64,000 nucleotides of DNA from Clostridium ljungdahlii DSM 13528 (GCF_000143685.1 NC_014328.1:3100001-3164000); one strand, 5' to 3'. Counted from the stretch's first letter, positions 41,834-51,476 are shown. Translations and numbers: made by a program. Notes: generated by a model not told the origin, from the sequence alone.

Positions 41834-42553
41834 ATGAAAGTTAAATATTTTTTATTAACCATATTCTATATTTTATGTATAAGCTTAAATTCTACAGTTT
41901 TTGCATCTTCACCAAACACCTCAAAAGAAATTTCCTGCAATAAAACAATATATCTTACTTTCGATGATGGGCCAAGTACAGAAGTTACACCAAAAATACT
42001 TGATATTTTAAAAGAAGAAAACGTAAAGGCCACTTTTTTCCTAATAGGCTGTAAAATTCAAGGAAGAGAGGATATAGTAAAAAGAATATTCAACGAAGGT
42101 AACAGTATAGGTCTCCATACATATACTCATAAATCAAGTAAAATATATTCAAATTCTGATTCTTTTATCGATGAAATGAATAAAACCGGCATCGAAGTTG
42201 AAAAAGTAGTAGGATTTGCACCTAAAATAATAAGATTTCCCACAGGAAGTAATGGCCACTTAACCAATTCACTTCTTGAAAAACTTCATTCTTCAGGCTA
42301 TAAGATATATGATTGGAATTTGTCTTTGTCCGATGGCATTGACTACAATACATCAGTTGACAAGTTATACAGGGAAGGTACTGGAAAGTGTGTCAATCCA
42401 AATAAAATATTTTTACTTGCTCATTGTGACGGTCAAAATAAAAACACCTGTGTGGTACTCTCTAAAATAATAAAACACTACAAAGAATTGGGATATGAAT
42501 TCAAAGCAATTACAGAAAACACCCCTGAATATCACTTTAGAGTGAAGAGATAG
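41834..42553 (+). CDS. Secreted polysaccharide deacetylase (NodB-like)
   Basis: A 239-residue protein with an N-terminal signal sequence (hydrophobic YFLLTIFYILCISLNSTVFA) followed by a NodB homology domain: YLTFDDGPSTEV with the metal and catalytic Asp pair, HTYTHKS with the metal His pair, and RFPTGSNG. It probably removes N-acetyl or O-acetyl groups from cell-wall peptidoglycan or a surface polysaccharide outside the cell. A bidirectional terminator follows. It is monocistronic on the plus strand. Confidence 0.88.
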   Translation: MKVKYFLLTIFYILCISLNSTVFASSPNTSKEISCNKTIYLTFDDGPSTEVTPKILDILKEENVKATFFLIGCKIQGREDIVKRIFNEGNSIGLHTYTHKSSKIYSNSDSFIDEMNKTGIEVEKVVGFAPKIIRFPTGSNGHLTNSLLEKLHSSGYKIYDWNLSLSDGIDYNTSVDKLYREGTGKCVNPNKIFLLAHCDGQNKNTCVVLSKIIKHYKELGYEFKAITENTPEYHFRVKR

Positions 42554-42566
42554 TGAATTATACATT

Positions 42567-42619
42567 AAAAAAAGCTGCCAGGAAGTCAACTATTAGTTAA
42601 CTTTCCAGCAACTTTTTTT
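42567..42619. terminator. Bidirectional terminator between convergent genes
   Basis: AAAAAAAG-TGC-GGAA-GT arms pair with ACTTTCC-GCA-CTTTTTTT around a short loop. It overlaps the 3' end of the IDEAL-domain gene and serves both convergent transcripts. Confidence 0.78.
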
Positions 42620-43213
42620 CAACTTGTTACACAACGAGTAAAATAATTTTTTATTATTGCTGTCCAAAGCTTCATCTATCAAAATATACAAAATTTCAGT
42701 ATACAATTTTCTTTTATCCAGACTAGTTATAGGGTTCATAGTAGGATTTTTATAAAGATCAAAAGAGTTGTCCAAATTTTCCCTGTGGACTTTCTTTAAA
42801 ATCCATATATAATATGCTAGTTCTTCTTTTGATATGGTAAAAAACAATCTATTACAGTTATTTGTTGAAGATATCTTTATCATATCACTCTGCAAGTAAG
42901 TCAATTCCATTTCTCCAAAATTGCGTACTTTAAACTTACTGCTTTTAAAACTAGAACTTTTAAATTCACTTAAAAATTCTATATACCTTAAAAAATCTTT
43001 TTCTCCAAGTTTAAAATCATTTAGTACAGTATTAAAGCCGCACCTTTTTTGGAAAGAAATTTTATAATTGCTGCATCCTCCTGCATTGCTCACATTAGAA
43101 ATAAAAATGCTATCTACAAATTTGTCCATTGCACGTTTTGGTATTAGCTTTATTCCATATTCAAAGTCCCCGTTTTTATGCTCCTTCAAAACAACAAAGT
43201 TACTTATATCCAT
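42593..43213 (-). CDS. IDEAL-domain protein of unknown function
   Basis: A 206-residue soluble protein. Near its C-terminus YTEILYILIDEALDSNNKKLFYSLCNKL carries the I-D-E-A-L signature and the following acidic/hydrophobic pattern of the IDEAL domain, a short motif found in Firmicute proteins and often attached to other modules. The rest (residues 1-165) is not recognised. I start it at ATG 43213, six bases after AAGGGGAT; the longer frame to 43303 has no ribosome site. Its stop codon lies inside the terminator hairpin at 42567-42619. Confidence 0.7.
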   Translation of the reverse strand: MDISNFVVLKEHKNGDFEYGIKLIPKRAMDKFVDSIFISNVSNAGGCSNYKISFQKRCGFNTVLNDFKLGEKDFLRYIEFLSEFKSSSFKSSKFKVRNFGEMELTYLQSDMIKISSTNNCNRLFFTISKEELAYYIWILKKVHRENLDNSFDLYKNPTMNPITSLDKRKLYTEILYILIDEALDSNNKKLFYSLCNKLKKSCWKVN

Positions 43214-43374
43214 AATTTTATCCCCTTTTTCGTAATATACCTGATTTATTATACATGAAAAAGGTGATTTTTTATGTTTATACGCAATATTGTGAAATTT
43301 CACAATATAGTACTCAAAACCCTACTTATAAGCCCATTATCCATAATAAATATATTTATTTCCATATATTACGA

Positions 43375-44115
43375 TTAATAAATTTTTTGATTATTGCAAA
43401 GATAATTAAACTCACAAAACTTACAATGAGATGAGTAAAGTTTGGTATTAACACTATAAAAATCATAGGAGTTTATATTTTTTATTATTTTACTCAAGTA
43501 CTTTTCATTTTCAATATGAGCCTTTTTGCTATACCCTATAGTTATAATATTATTTTCATATTGAGGCTGCCAAAAGTTCATTGTTATATCTTCCAGTTTA
43601 CATTCAAAGCCAAACATATTTTCAACATTTTCAGCTAATACATACATATATACTAAAGTTTGAACTCTTTTTTTCATCTCCTCTATAGATAATTTTCTAT
43701 TTTCCGTCTTCCAATCCCATATTTGAATTTTTTTATCTGGTGTTACTAGTATCAAATCATACTTTGCCTGAAGTCTCATGACATCTTTTGTCATCTTCAC
43801 TTCATACTCTACTAAATAATCATTTTTTCTGTCTATTTTAAATGTGTCCTTTAAAGAATTTACTTTTTTTATTAAATCATCATTATTTAGTTTTCCTAAA
43901 GGAATCCCTGCAAAATACCTTTCACATATTAAATGAAAATCCAGACCCTGCTTTATATTCTCATAATAATTTTCTTCTATGGAACCTTCCCTCTTCCAAG
44001 ACAAGTTTTCCAAATACTTTAGCCTAAACTTAAGAGGACATTTTATAAATGCATTTATAGAATTTTGACTGTAATAAAAATATTCCAATTTCCTTATATC
44101 CAAAACTTTCACCAC
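43375..44115 (-). CDS. PD-(D/E)XK nuclease with Fe-S cluster motif (AddB/Cas4-like)
   Basis: This 246-residue protein resembles the stand-alone nuclease domain of AddB. Active-site elements are GLDFHLICERYF, an Asp in KYDLILVTP and the IQIWDWKT motif with the D-x-K pair. Four cysteines sit exactly as in Cas4, Dna2 and AddB: Cys26, then Cys231-x2-Cys234-x5-Cys240, predicting a 4Fe-4S cluster that clamps the fold. It follows the two helicase genes on the same strand, separated by repeat copy Y. The first codons are ambiguous (GTG at 44115 or 44112, or TTG a little later). There are no cas genes nearby, so Cas4 is unlikely. Confidence 0.83.
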   Translation of the reverse strand: MVKVLDIRKLEYFYYSQNSINAFIKCPLKFRLKYLENLSWKREGSIEENYYENIKQGLDFHLICERYFAGIPLGKLNNDDLIKKVNSLKDTFKIDRKNDYLVEYEVKMTKDVMRLQAKYDLILVTPDKKIQIWDWKTENRKLSIEEMKKRVQTLVYMYVLAENVENMFGFECKLEDITMNFWQPQYENNIITIGYSKKAHIENEKYLSKIIKNINSYDFYSVNTKLYSSHCKFCEFNYLCNNQKIY

Positions 44116-44130
44116 TTATACATTCTAAAT

Positions 44131-44363
44131 TTTATCCGATGACTACCTGCTCTAATACTCCACGCACTCTGTGAAAGCGACTATCACCAAATCAAAGATT
44201 TGGGATATCTGCTTTTCTCCAAGTGGAAGTAAAGAGTAGCTAGATCCCTGGATAACGATTTTTCCTAAAGGACAACGCCTTCTAAGTGCTGAAGCACTAA
44301 GAAGCCTGTTAATAAGCATCATGTGGAGCCAAAACTCTATCTGATGCTAAGAACTCTGTTTAT
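44131..44363 (+). repeat. Structured repeat family, copy Y (long tip)
   Basis: This copy starts TTTATCCGATGACTACC, closes its outer stem with CCCTGGATAA, and ends AAGAACTCTGTTTAT. It is nearly identical to copy X except for about 50 extra bases in the tip of the first stem, which themselves form a hairpin (CCAAATC/GATTTGG). A second hairpin (AAGTGCT/AGCACTA) and a third (GCATCA-GTGGAG/CTCTATCTGATGC) follow. Its right end overlaps the last codons of the helicase gene at 44347. Confidence 0.8.
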
Positions 44364-46548
44364 TCTCACAAATGAACTTTTTTATGATTTCAAAATACTT
44401 AGATGGGCAATCTTTTTTGTTTTCATCATAGTGGGCCATAAGTATTAAGTATTTCTTTGCCCTGGTTATAGCTACATACAAAAGTCGTATTTTTTCACAT
44501 ATCACTTCTTCCCTAGCCTTTATAATAGGATTGTAGCAAACATCATTTTGAAGTAGTTTTTGCACTTCTGCTTTTCCTATAGCTGTGGGATTTTTAAATT
44601 CATCTTTAAAGTAATAGTGTTCTGATCTAAATTTTCCCTTAATACTATAGGGATATATGTAATTATTTAAATACAACAAAAATACGCAGTCCCATTCTAA
44701 TCCCTTCGATTTATGATAAGTTGTAACCGTGACTTTCTCTGGAACTGGCTCATATCCTCTTATGTCATAAATTACATTGCATATATGTGTAAATGCAGAA
44801 CTTCTTACATCTAAAAGCTCCTGTGAAATTTCATCCAAAGTCATAGAATTATTTTCAGCATTCTTATGCCTTACATAAGATGCTACATATTGAAGAATAG
44901 CTTTATCTTCATTATTTAATTTAAGTTCATAACCTATATATAGAATCAATTCTTGCAAAGGCATATTCAAATTGGCCAATATATCTTTTACCATTCTTAA
45001 TTTACATATAAAATCTTCAAATATATTCTTGTCTATCTCCTCTAATTTACAAACAGACGTAGTCTTAAATACACTTTCTTTTATTATGTCCTCAATTTTA
45101 AAACTTGTAATATTATTAATTATAACATTCTTTTTTTCATTGTCCCCCTCTATAATTTCATACATCAAATCTCTAAATTTCACCGGGCTGTCCGGTTCTC
45201 CTAAAAAGCCTAATATTTTCCCCAAAATATTTATGATTTTGAGCCTCTCTGAAGATGTGCTTGACAGTTCATCACATTCTATTTTATTTTTTCTAAGCTC
45301 TTCTGCTATTTCTTTTACATGGCTGTTAAAGGGAATCAATATGGCAAGTGTCATATCTGAATGCTTGCTTTTAAAACTTTTTACCACTTCTATAGTCCTT
45401 TTTTTCACATCTTCCCAAGAACTCATGCTGTATGCATAGATGCCGTATTCATCAACTTCTGGATTTTTCAAATCTTCTACATCTTCTATAGGATGTATTT
45501 TTTGATATCTAAGTGCCTCTCTACATCTTTTCTCTGGATGATTTTTTACGGTGTATTCAACTAAAGAATTAGCTAAATTCATTATATTTCTTGTGCTTCT
45601 GCCTGCTCTGTTCATTACATAGTTTTTATCTGCTTCTCTTAAGAATTGTTTAAAATATATGGGATTTGAAGATGTAAAACTTCCCATTATACTTTGATTT
45701 AAATCTCCTACCCGAACCAAATTACATTCTCTCTTCTTATTATCTGCACCTACCCTTTCAGAAATAATGGACAGTATATCGCACTGCACCAAATTTGAAT
45801 CCTGACATTCATCTTCAAATACAAAACTATATTTTTGTTGAAACTTTTTTCTCAAATCCTCATCTGAAATAAGTGCCTTATAAGCAAGTACAAGTATGTC
45901 ATTATAGTCCACATATCCATTTAGATTCAACATTTTCTCATATCTGAAATAAATATAATTTAAAATATAAATTATGCTATTGTTTCCTAAAAGCTCTCTG
46001 TTTTCTTCTACTTTTTCAGGAGTTATTCCGTTTAATTTTAATTCACTTATAAGCACGTCTGATATTTGTAAAAAATCTTTCCACCATCTCTCACTTTTTT
46101 CATCATATTTTTTAGTGCCATACTCACTTAAAAGACTTCTGTATATCTTTTCTCCTCCAAGCTTTCTCCATATCTTTACAGCATTATCTAAATAGAAGAT
46201 CTTCTGTAAATCATCTATGACCTTAAAATTTTCATCTAACCCTGCTGCATCCGGCCTCTCCTGTAATACTTTCATTGCAAGGCCATGTATTGTCATAACT
46301 TCATAGTCGCTATTTGAATCTATTCCTCTCTCCTCAAGCATGTGAGAAATTCTATTTTTAAAGTTATTTACAGCACTATTCATGTATGTAACTACAAGTA
46401 CTTTTCCAGGCTTGTTTAATTTTTCTTCTATTATTTTGCAAACAAGCTGTGCTGTAATAAAGGTTTTCCCTGCCCCAGGCACTGCAGAAACTGCCATAGT
46501 ACCTCCTTTATATTGCATTATAGGCAGCTGATCATCTCTAAATTTCAT
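44347..46548 (-). CDS. UvrD/AddA-like superfamily 1 DNA helicase
   Basis: This 733-residue helicase has intact SF1 motifs: Walker A AVPGAGKTFIT near residue 24, motif II FVFEDECQD near residue 245, motif V TTYHKSKGLEWDCVF and motif VI LLYVAITRAKKYLI near the C-terminus. The C-terminal nuclease domain found in AddA (about 1200 residues) is absent. It overlaps the upstream helicase-like gene by 4 bases (ATGA) and precedes a separate AddB-like nuclease, so the three products probably work as one DNA-end processing complex. The last codons (NKQSS and stop) are supplied by repeat copy Y. Confidence 0.88.
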   Translation of the reverse strand: MKFRDDQLPIMQYKGGTMAVSAVPGAGKTFITAQLVCKIIEEKLNKPGKVLVVTYMNSAVNNFKNRISHMLEERGIDSNSDYEVMTIHGLAMKVLQERPDAAGLDENFKVIDDLQKIFYLDNAVKIWRKLGGEKIYRSLLSEYGTKKYDEKSERWWKDFLQISDVLISELKLNGITPEKVEENRELLGNNSIIYILNYIYFRYEKMLNLNGYVDYNDILVLAYKALISDEDLRKKFQQKYSFVFEDECQDSNLVQCDILSIISERVGADNKKRECNLVRVGDLNQSIMGSFTSSNPIYFKQFLREADKNYVMNRAGRSTRNIMNLANSLVEYTVKNHPEKRCREALRYQKIHPIEDVEDLKNPEVDEYGIYAYSMSSWEDVKKRTIEVVKSFKSKHSDMTLAILIPFNSHVKEIAEELRKNKIECDELSSTSSERLKIINILGKILGFLGEPDSPVKFRDLMYEIIEGDNEKKNVIINNITSFKIEDIIKESVFKTTSVCKLEEIDKNIFEDFICKLRMVKDILANLNMPLQELILYIGYELKLNNEDKAILQYVASYVRHKNAENNSMTLDEISQELLDVRSSAFTHICNVIYDIRGYEPVPEKVTVTTYHKSKGLEWDCVFLLYLNNYIYPYSIKGKFRSEHYYFKDEFKNPTAIGKAEVQKLLQNDVCYNPIIKAREEVICEKIRLLYVAITRAKKYLILMAHYDENKKDCPSKYFEIIKKFICENKQSS

Positions 46549-48557
46549 ATATCCATATATCCTCCATTTTGTTCATATCCCATTTCAGAATATTCACTTC
46601 CATATAAATATATTCTACCACTACATTTCCTTAAAAGTGCTTTGGCTACACTATATAAATTTTTCTTTCTATTTCTTGTTTCTATTTCCTCTGTATACAC
46701 AACATTTTCATTCCAACTCTTCTTTAACACACAGTCATTTGAAAATTTTTTTATATTTCTAGGACTCCACAAATTACTCGTCACATCAGTCCAAATTTGT
46801 ACAGAACTTTTCATATTACTGGTTAGAAAATTAGAGGCACTGCTTAAAATTATACCTTTTTTTTCAAAATACATATTTTCTATGTCTCTAAAGGAACAAA
46901 AACTTTCAGCTTCGTTTATTGCAAAATCTACGAATTTTTGTGATGGGTTATCTATCGTTTTAAATTTATCAAGAGTATTTATAAACCTATCTGCCAATTC
47001 ACCTAAATTTTCACATATACTTATGTTTTCTCTTGAATCCGGAAGTTCTATCATAATATTTAAAAATATTAGTCTTATAAGCTCTGGCATATCTATACTA
47101 TCACTTCTAATATTTTTGCTGCAGTTTCTTATCCAATTTACAATATAGTTATATTTAGAGGCTCTCTCATCTCCCATAATGTTCTTTTGAGTATCCGTTA
47201 AATCCCCTAGCTTTCGAAAATTTACAACTTCATTAGATAAAATCCATGAAGTTTTTGCATCTGTAACTAAAAGCGTTGAAAAAAACTTTCTATAATCATC
47301 CATTGTAAAGTCATATTCTATGTCTTCAATACACATACATATAATCATCATAATGCAGTGAACATATGCATTATCCATCAATTTGTTTTTCTTTCCTAAA
47401 TTATTGATTTCAAAAGGTGCATCTTTAAACCTACTTTGTAATTCATAACTCAATACAAAATCATTTATAGGACATATAATAGCTATATCTTCCGGAGACG
47501 TCCCATCATCTATAAGCTCCTTTAATTTATCTCCGATTTTTTCAATCATTTCACTTCTTAGGGAGGCGCCTATATCCGTATAAATATTATCTGAGTATTT
47601 GAATTTATTGGGACTTTCTAAAATGTGACAAAACTCAGAACTACATAAAAAATGTTCCTCTAAATTTATAAGTTTACCGTTAAAAAATTTACTTTTCTTT
47701 ATAAAATCTATATCTGAACCATTGGAATTGCAAAACCCTGCCTCCATGTTAGAAAAAAAGTAACACCTATGTGCATTTTTAGAAATTACTTCTACTAAAT
47801 TAAGTTCAGCAGCACACATTTCATCCATGTCATCTACCAGTACATATTTTATATTCCGAAGCTTTTTTAAATAACCTTCATCTTTAAGTAAATATTTGTT
47901 ATAAAGTTGTATTGCCATAGCTATATCAATAGTTCCTGAATTCAAAAAACTTTTTGCGTAATGCATTATTACTTCATCCATCTTATCAAAATTCTGAGCA
48001 TTTACATTTTTCTTCAATTTTAAAGAATTATATAACCTGTGTCCTATTTTATCCATATCAATTAATGAACATGCAGCTTGACTCATGTTTGAAACGAAAA
48101 TGCCAGCCATTTTTTTAGACTCCACTGTTACATCTAAAAAGTATCCTTTTCTTTTTCTATAATAATCAATTAGCATTTTCATCATGTACTTTGAAGTATC
48201 ATAATTTACAAATTCAGGTCGTATTTCACTTTTTCCTATAAGTTTACAGCTTTTTTCAATAATTGGCCAATATTTTATAATTTCTTCTTTTACAAAATTA
48301 GCATAAGTTTTTATTTTACACTGACCGCAAAAATTAAAAGAAATATTCCTCCTCCATGCTATTATCTGATTTAAATTCATAACAAATATTAAAATCTCTT
48401 CACTTTTAATTTTTTGAGATTCAATCATATGTCTATATTTTTCTTGTGCTAAAGTAGTTTTGCCACTGCCGCTTATTCCATCTATAACAAGACTATTTCC
48501 TTGGAAATCATTTTTAAAAAGTATTTCTCTTATTTCTTCATACTTTATTTTCATCAC
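46545..48557 (-). CDS. Helicase-like P-loop NTPase, AddB-like without nuclease
   Basis: This 670-residue protein has a Walker A DGISGSGKTTLAQ near residue 29 and an acidic Walker B-like VLVDDMDEM near residue 247. The arrangement is like UvrD-fold proteins, but the other helicase motifs are eroded. A late IILSSASNFLTSNMKSS resembles the motif where SF1 enzymes couple ATP to DNA. AddB-type proteins likewise combine a degenerate helicase with a nuclease; here the nuclease would be the separate gene at 43375-44115. It is the first gene of the module and overlaps the active helicase by 4 bases. The ATPase may be functional, unlike in RecC. Confidence 0.72.
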   Translation of the reverse strand: MMKIKYEEIREILFKNDFQGNSLVIDGISGSGKTTLAQEKYRHMIESQKIKSEEILIFVMNLNQIIAWRRNISFNFCGQCKIKTYANFVKEEIIKYWPIIEKSCKLIGKSEIRPEFVNYDTSKYMMKMLIDYYRKRKGYFLDVTVESKKMAGIFVSNMSQAACSLIDMDKIGHRLYNSLKLKKNVNAQNFDKMDEVIMHYAKSFLNSGTIDIAMAIQLYNKYLLKDEGYLKKLRNIKYVLVDDMDEMCAAELNLVEVISKNAHRCYFFSNMEAGFCNSNGSDIDFIKKSKFFNGKLINLEEHFLCSSEFCHILESPNKFKYSDNIYTDIGASLRSEMIEKIGDKLKELIDDGTSPEDIAIICPINDFVLSYELQSRFKDAPFEINNLGKKNKLMDNAYVHCIMMIICMCIEDIEYDFTMDDYRKFFSTLLVTDAKTSWILSNEVVNFRKLGDLTDTQKNIMGDERASKYNYIVNWIRNCSKNIRSDSIDMPELIRLIFLNIMIELPDSRENISICENLGELADRFINTLDKFKTIDNPSQKFVDFAINEAESFCSFRDIENMYFEKKGIILSSASNFLTSNMKSSVQIWTDVTSNLWSPRNIKKFSNDCVLKKSWNENVVYTEEIETRNRKKNLYSVAKALLRKCSGRIYLYGSEYSEMGYEQNGGYMDI

Positions 48558-48601
48558 CCACTTTTTTAAATTAATTTTTTTAATGAGTAATTATACTACT
48601 T

Positions 48602-48630
48602 AAAAAATCAGGGTCTATAACCCTGATTTT
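48602..48630 (-). terminator. Terminator after cfa
   Basis: AAAATCAGGG and CCCTGATTTT enclose TCTATAA, and the T-run TTTTTT ends the second arm on the minus strand. It lies directly after the cfa stop and before the helicase module promoter region. Confidence 0.88.
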
Positions 48631-48639
48631 ACAATAATT

Positions 48640-49824
48640 TTAATCTTCATACAAATATTTTCTTGTCATTGGCAATTCATTATTAAGTCCTTTTGTAAAT
48701 ACAAACTGATGTATATCTACTACCCCGTAATGAAATGAAGCAGCACAGGCATTTAAGTAAAGTCTCCACATTCTTATAAATCTAGTATCCTTCATTTTTT
48801 TAACTTCATCTATAGCACCTTCAAAATTTTCAGCCCAACATTTTAATGTTTTAAAATAATGAAGTCTCAAACTTTCTGCATCCACAAGGTGAAGATCATT
48901 ATCTGCCATTAAACTAACTAACTCTCTTATAGATGGTATATATCCTCCTGGGAATATGTATCTCTTTATCCATTCATTCACTTCTCCTTCTGTTTGTGCA
49001 GTAATACAATGAAGAAGTGATACTCCTCCTGGATTTAGCATATCTCTTACATCTTCCATATAAGTGGACAGATTTTTTCTTCCCACATGTTCAATCATTC
49101 CTACACTTACTATTCTATCAAATTTTTGTTTTTTATCTGCAAGTTCTCTATAATCTGCAAGTTTAACTTCAACTTTTCCCTGCAAATTATTTTCCTCTAT
49201 TCTTTCATTTGCCTTTTTTAACTGTTCCTTACTTAAAGTTATACCTACAGCCTTTACTCCATATTTTTTTGCAGCCATGAGAATGAGTTCTCCCCATCCA
49301 CATCCTATATCTAAAAGTGTTTGTCCCTCTTTTAAATTAAGCTTTTTCAATATATGATCTACCTTATTTAATTGTGCCTGATAAAGGGAATCATTTTCAT
49401 GCTTAAAATATGCACAAGAATAACTCATTGTTTTATCAAGCCATAAACTGTAGAAATCATTTCCCTGGTCATAGTGATACTGTACATCAGTTTTGCTTCT
49501 CTTTAAAGTATTTGGAAGTATTTTGTACACTTTAGAAAATATATCCGCTTTATTTAAAAAGCTTTCTCTATTCTTATATACTGATTCTAATATTTCTCTA
49601 ATATTTCCTTCAAAATCAAGAATCCCGTCCATATATGCCTCTCCTAGAGTAAGAAAAGGATCTCGCAATATGTCTTTTTCAGAAATGGGCTTATTCATAC
49701 ATACTTTAAATTTTATGTCTCCCTCTCCATACTTTTCTTCAGAACCATCCCAATACTTAACTGCTACAGTGTCCGAAAAGGCACTTTGTAAAAATTTTCT
49801 AAAAAATATTTTATCTAATCCCAT
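48640..49824 (-). CDS. cfa: Cyclopropane-fatty-acyl-phospholipid synthase
   Basis: This 394-residue SAM-dependent enzyme has an N-terminal lipid-binding region (residues 1-110) and a methyltransferase core: YHYDQGNDFYSLWLDKTMSYSCAYF (family signature), LLDIGCGWGELILMAA (SAM binding), SVGMIEHVG and YIFPGGYIPS. It adds a methylene to double bonds of membrane phospholipid acyl chains, changing membrane properties in stationary phase or under acid/solvent stress. It is monocistronic with its own terminator. Confidence 0.94.
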   Translation of the reverse strand: MGLDKIFFRKFLQSAFSDTVAVKYWDGSEEKYGEGDIKFKVCMNKPISEKDILRDPFLTLGEAYMDGILDFEGNIREILESVYKNRESFLNKADIFSKVYKILPNTLKRSKTDVQYHYDQGNDFYSLWLDKTMSYSCAYFKHENDSLYQAQLNKVDHILKKLNLKEGQTLLDIGCGWGELILMAAKKYGVKAVGITLSKEQLKKANERIEENNLQGKVEVKLADYRELADKKQKFDRIVSVGMIEHVGRKNLSTYMEDVRDMLNPGGVSLLHCITAQTEGEVNEWIKRYIFPGGYIPSIRELVSLMADNDLHLVDAESLRLHYFKTLKCWAENFEGAIDEVKKMKDTRFIRMWRLYLNACAASFHYGVVDIHQFVFTKGLNNELPMTRKYLYED

Positions 49825-49897
49825 ATCTTTATATCTTCCTTTCTTGAAAAATAAAACTATATTTAAAATAGATATATACTACACAACAATCACACAT

Positions 49898-51232
49898 TTA
49901 ATTTTCATTACTATGACTTTCATTTGGAATATATATCTTTAAGCTCTCTATTCTCTTCTCATCTACTTTTTCCACTTTAAAAATTATATTTTCATATTCA
50001 ACTGTATTTTCTTCCCCTTCTTTAGGAATGCTTCCTAAAAGTTCTATTACAAAACCACCTATAGTATCTGAATTATCTGATTCCAATTCTAAATTTAAAA
50101 ATTCATTTACTTCATCTATTGATACTAATCCACTTACTAGATAAGTATCCTGATCAATTTTATTTATATACTGGTCATTATCATCATACTCATCAAAGAT
50201 ATTTCCCATTACCTCTTCAATCAAGTCTTCTATAGTTACAATTCCAGAAAATCCACCATATTCATCAATTAAAATTGCCATATGATTTTTAGTATTTTGG
50301 AGCTCTTTAAAAAGTACATCTATATTTTTATTTTCCGGTATAAAATAAGGAGTTCTGAGCAGTGGTTCTATATCTACATTATCTGCAGAAGTTTTCATAA
50401 GCTTCACAAATAGATCCTTAACATACAATATACCTATTATATTGTCTATATCATCTCTATAAACAGGTATTCTAGAATATTTTTCTTCAATAATACTTTC
50501 AATAGTACCCGAATCTATGTCATTTATATCTATAACAAATACTTCTGTTCTAGGAGTCATAACTTCTTTTGCTAGTTTATCATCGAATTTAAATATTCCC
50601 TCTATCATTTTCTTTTCAGATTGATTAAAAACTCCTGTTTCCTGTCCAAGTTCTATCATTGATCTAATTTCTTCTTCAGATACTTCATCTTCAATATTTT
50701 CTGTACTTATATTACATATTTTTAAAAGGACATTAGTAGAACCTGAAAGTAATTTTACAAAGGGTAGCATCAACTTACTTATAAACAAAGTTGGATTTAT
50801 TAATGCCATTGATATTGTTTCTGATTTTTGAAGTGCAATTCTCTTTGGAAATAATTCTCCAAATACAAGAGTAACATAAGATAATAGCACTGTAATTATA
50901 ATTACAGACAGTTTGTCACTATAGGGAACGTGAAGTTTACCCAAAAAAAATGAAAACTTCTCCGATAAGGTAGTAGCTGCAAACGCACTAGCTAAAAATC
51001 CAGCAAGAGTTATTCCCACCTGTATAGTAGCTAGAAAATTGTTTGGTTCTTTTAATAATTTCAATATCCTCTTTGCCTTTTTATTCCCCTCTTCTGCTAA
51101 ATAATTAATTCTACTTTTGTTTAAAGCAACTATAGCCATTTCTATGGCTGAAAAAAATGCATTAATCACCGTGAGTACTAATAACAACATAAGTTCGAAT
51201 ATTATACTCTGCCAGGTAACATCCATGCCCAC
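49898..51232 (-). CDS. CNNM/DUF21-CBS-CorC membrane protein (hemolysin-like)
   Basis: This 444-residue protein has a DUF21 membrane domain of about four helices (residues 10-195; NAFFSAIEMAIVALNKSRI and TIQVGITLAGFLASA), a CBS pair (about 210-335, starting VMTPRTEVFVID) and a C-terminal CorC/HlyC domain (about 355-435, NTVEYENIIFKVEKVD). Relatives export Mg2+ or other divalent cations or regulate their transport, and older annotation calls them hemolysins. The start is GTG 51232 or ATG 51226; GGA is upstream of both. It sits just downstream of the tRNA cluster terminator. Confidence 0.9.
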   Translation of the reverse strand: MGMDVTWQSIIFELMLLLVLTVINAFFSAIEMAIVALNKSRINYLAEEGNKKAKRILKLLKEPNNFLATIQVGITLAGFLASAFAATTLSEKFSFFLGKLHVPYSDKLSVIIITVLLSYVTLVFGELFPKRIALQKSETISMALINPTLFISKLMLPFVKLLSGSTNVLLKICNISTENIEDEVSEEEIRSMIELGQETGVFNQSEKKMIEGIFKFDDKLAKEVMTPRTEVFVIDINDIDSGTIESIIEEKYSRIPVYRDDIDNIIGILYVKDLFVKLMKTSADNVDIEPLLRTPYFIPENKNIDVLFKELQNTKNHMAILIDEYGGFSGIVTIEDLIEEVMGNIFDEYDDNDQYINKIDQDTYLVSGLVSIDEVNEFLNLELESDNSDTIGGFVIELLGSIPKEGEENTVEYENIIFKVEKVDEKRIESLKIYIPNESHSNEN

Positions 51233-51271
51233 AATCGTCCTTTCATCTATTTTTTAGATAATAAAATAAAT

Positions 51272-51298
51272 AGGAATTAGATGATAAGTCTAATTCCT
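51272..51298 (-). terminator. Terminator of the tRNA cluster
   Basis: AGGAATTAGA pairs perfectly with TCTAATTCCT over a 7-base loop. On the minus strand the second arm is followed by ATTTATTTTATT. It lies downstream of tRNA-Leu and upstream of the CNNM gene. Confidence 0.78.
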
Positions 51299-51391
51299 GC
51301 AATAAAATCCTTTTATTATACTTGTGTGTAACTTACAAGCCATTCTTATCATTTATAACTTGAATATAACTTGAACCTTCTTGTAAATCAA

Positions 51392-51476
51392 TGGTGCAGG
51401 TGAAGGGAGTCGAACCCCCACGCCGTAAAGCGCTAGATCCTAAGTCTAGTGCGTCTGCCAATTCCGCCACACCTGC
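51392..51476 (-). tRNA. tRNA-Leu (anticodon TAG)
   Basis: An 85-base class II tRNA on the minus strand: acceptor GCAGGTG/CACCTGC, anticodon loop CTTAGGA with anticodon TAG, a long variable arm, T-arm GGGGGTTCGACTCCC and an encoded 3' CCA. It is the third of three clustered tRNAs. Confidence 0.96.

Noticed and set aside
43375..44115. Cas4 of a CRISPR system
   Set aside because: The cysteine pattern fits Cas4 as well, but there is no CRISPR array or other cas gene in the window and the gene follows two helicases, so an AddB-like role is more likely.
46513..47148. 211-codon plus-strand frame
   Set aside because: It is antisense to the helicase-like gene and its composition (Phe, Ser, Leu, Ile) is that of a reverse-complement shadow.
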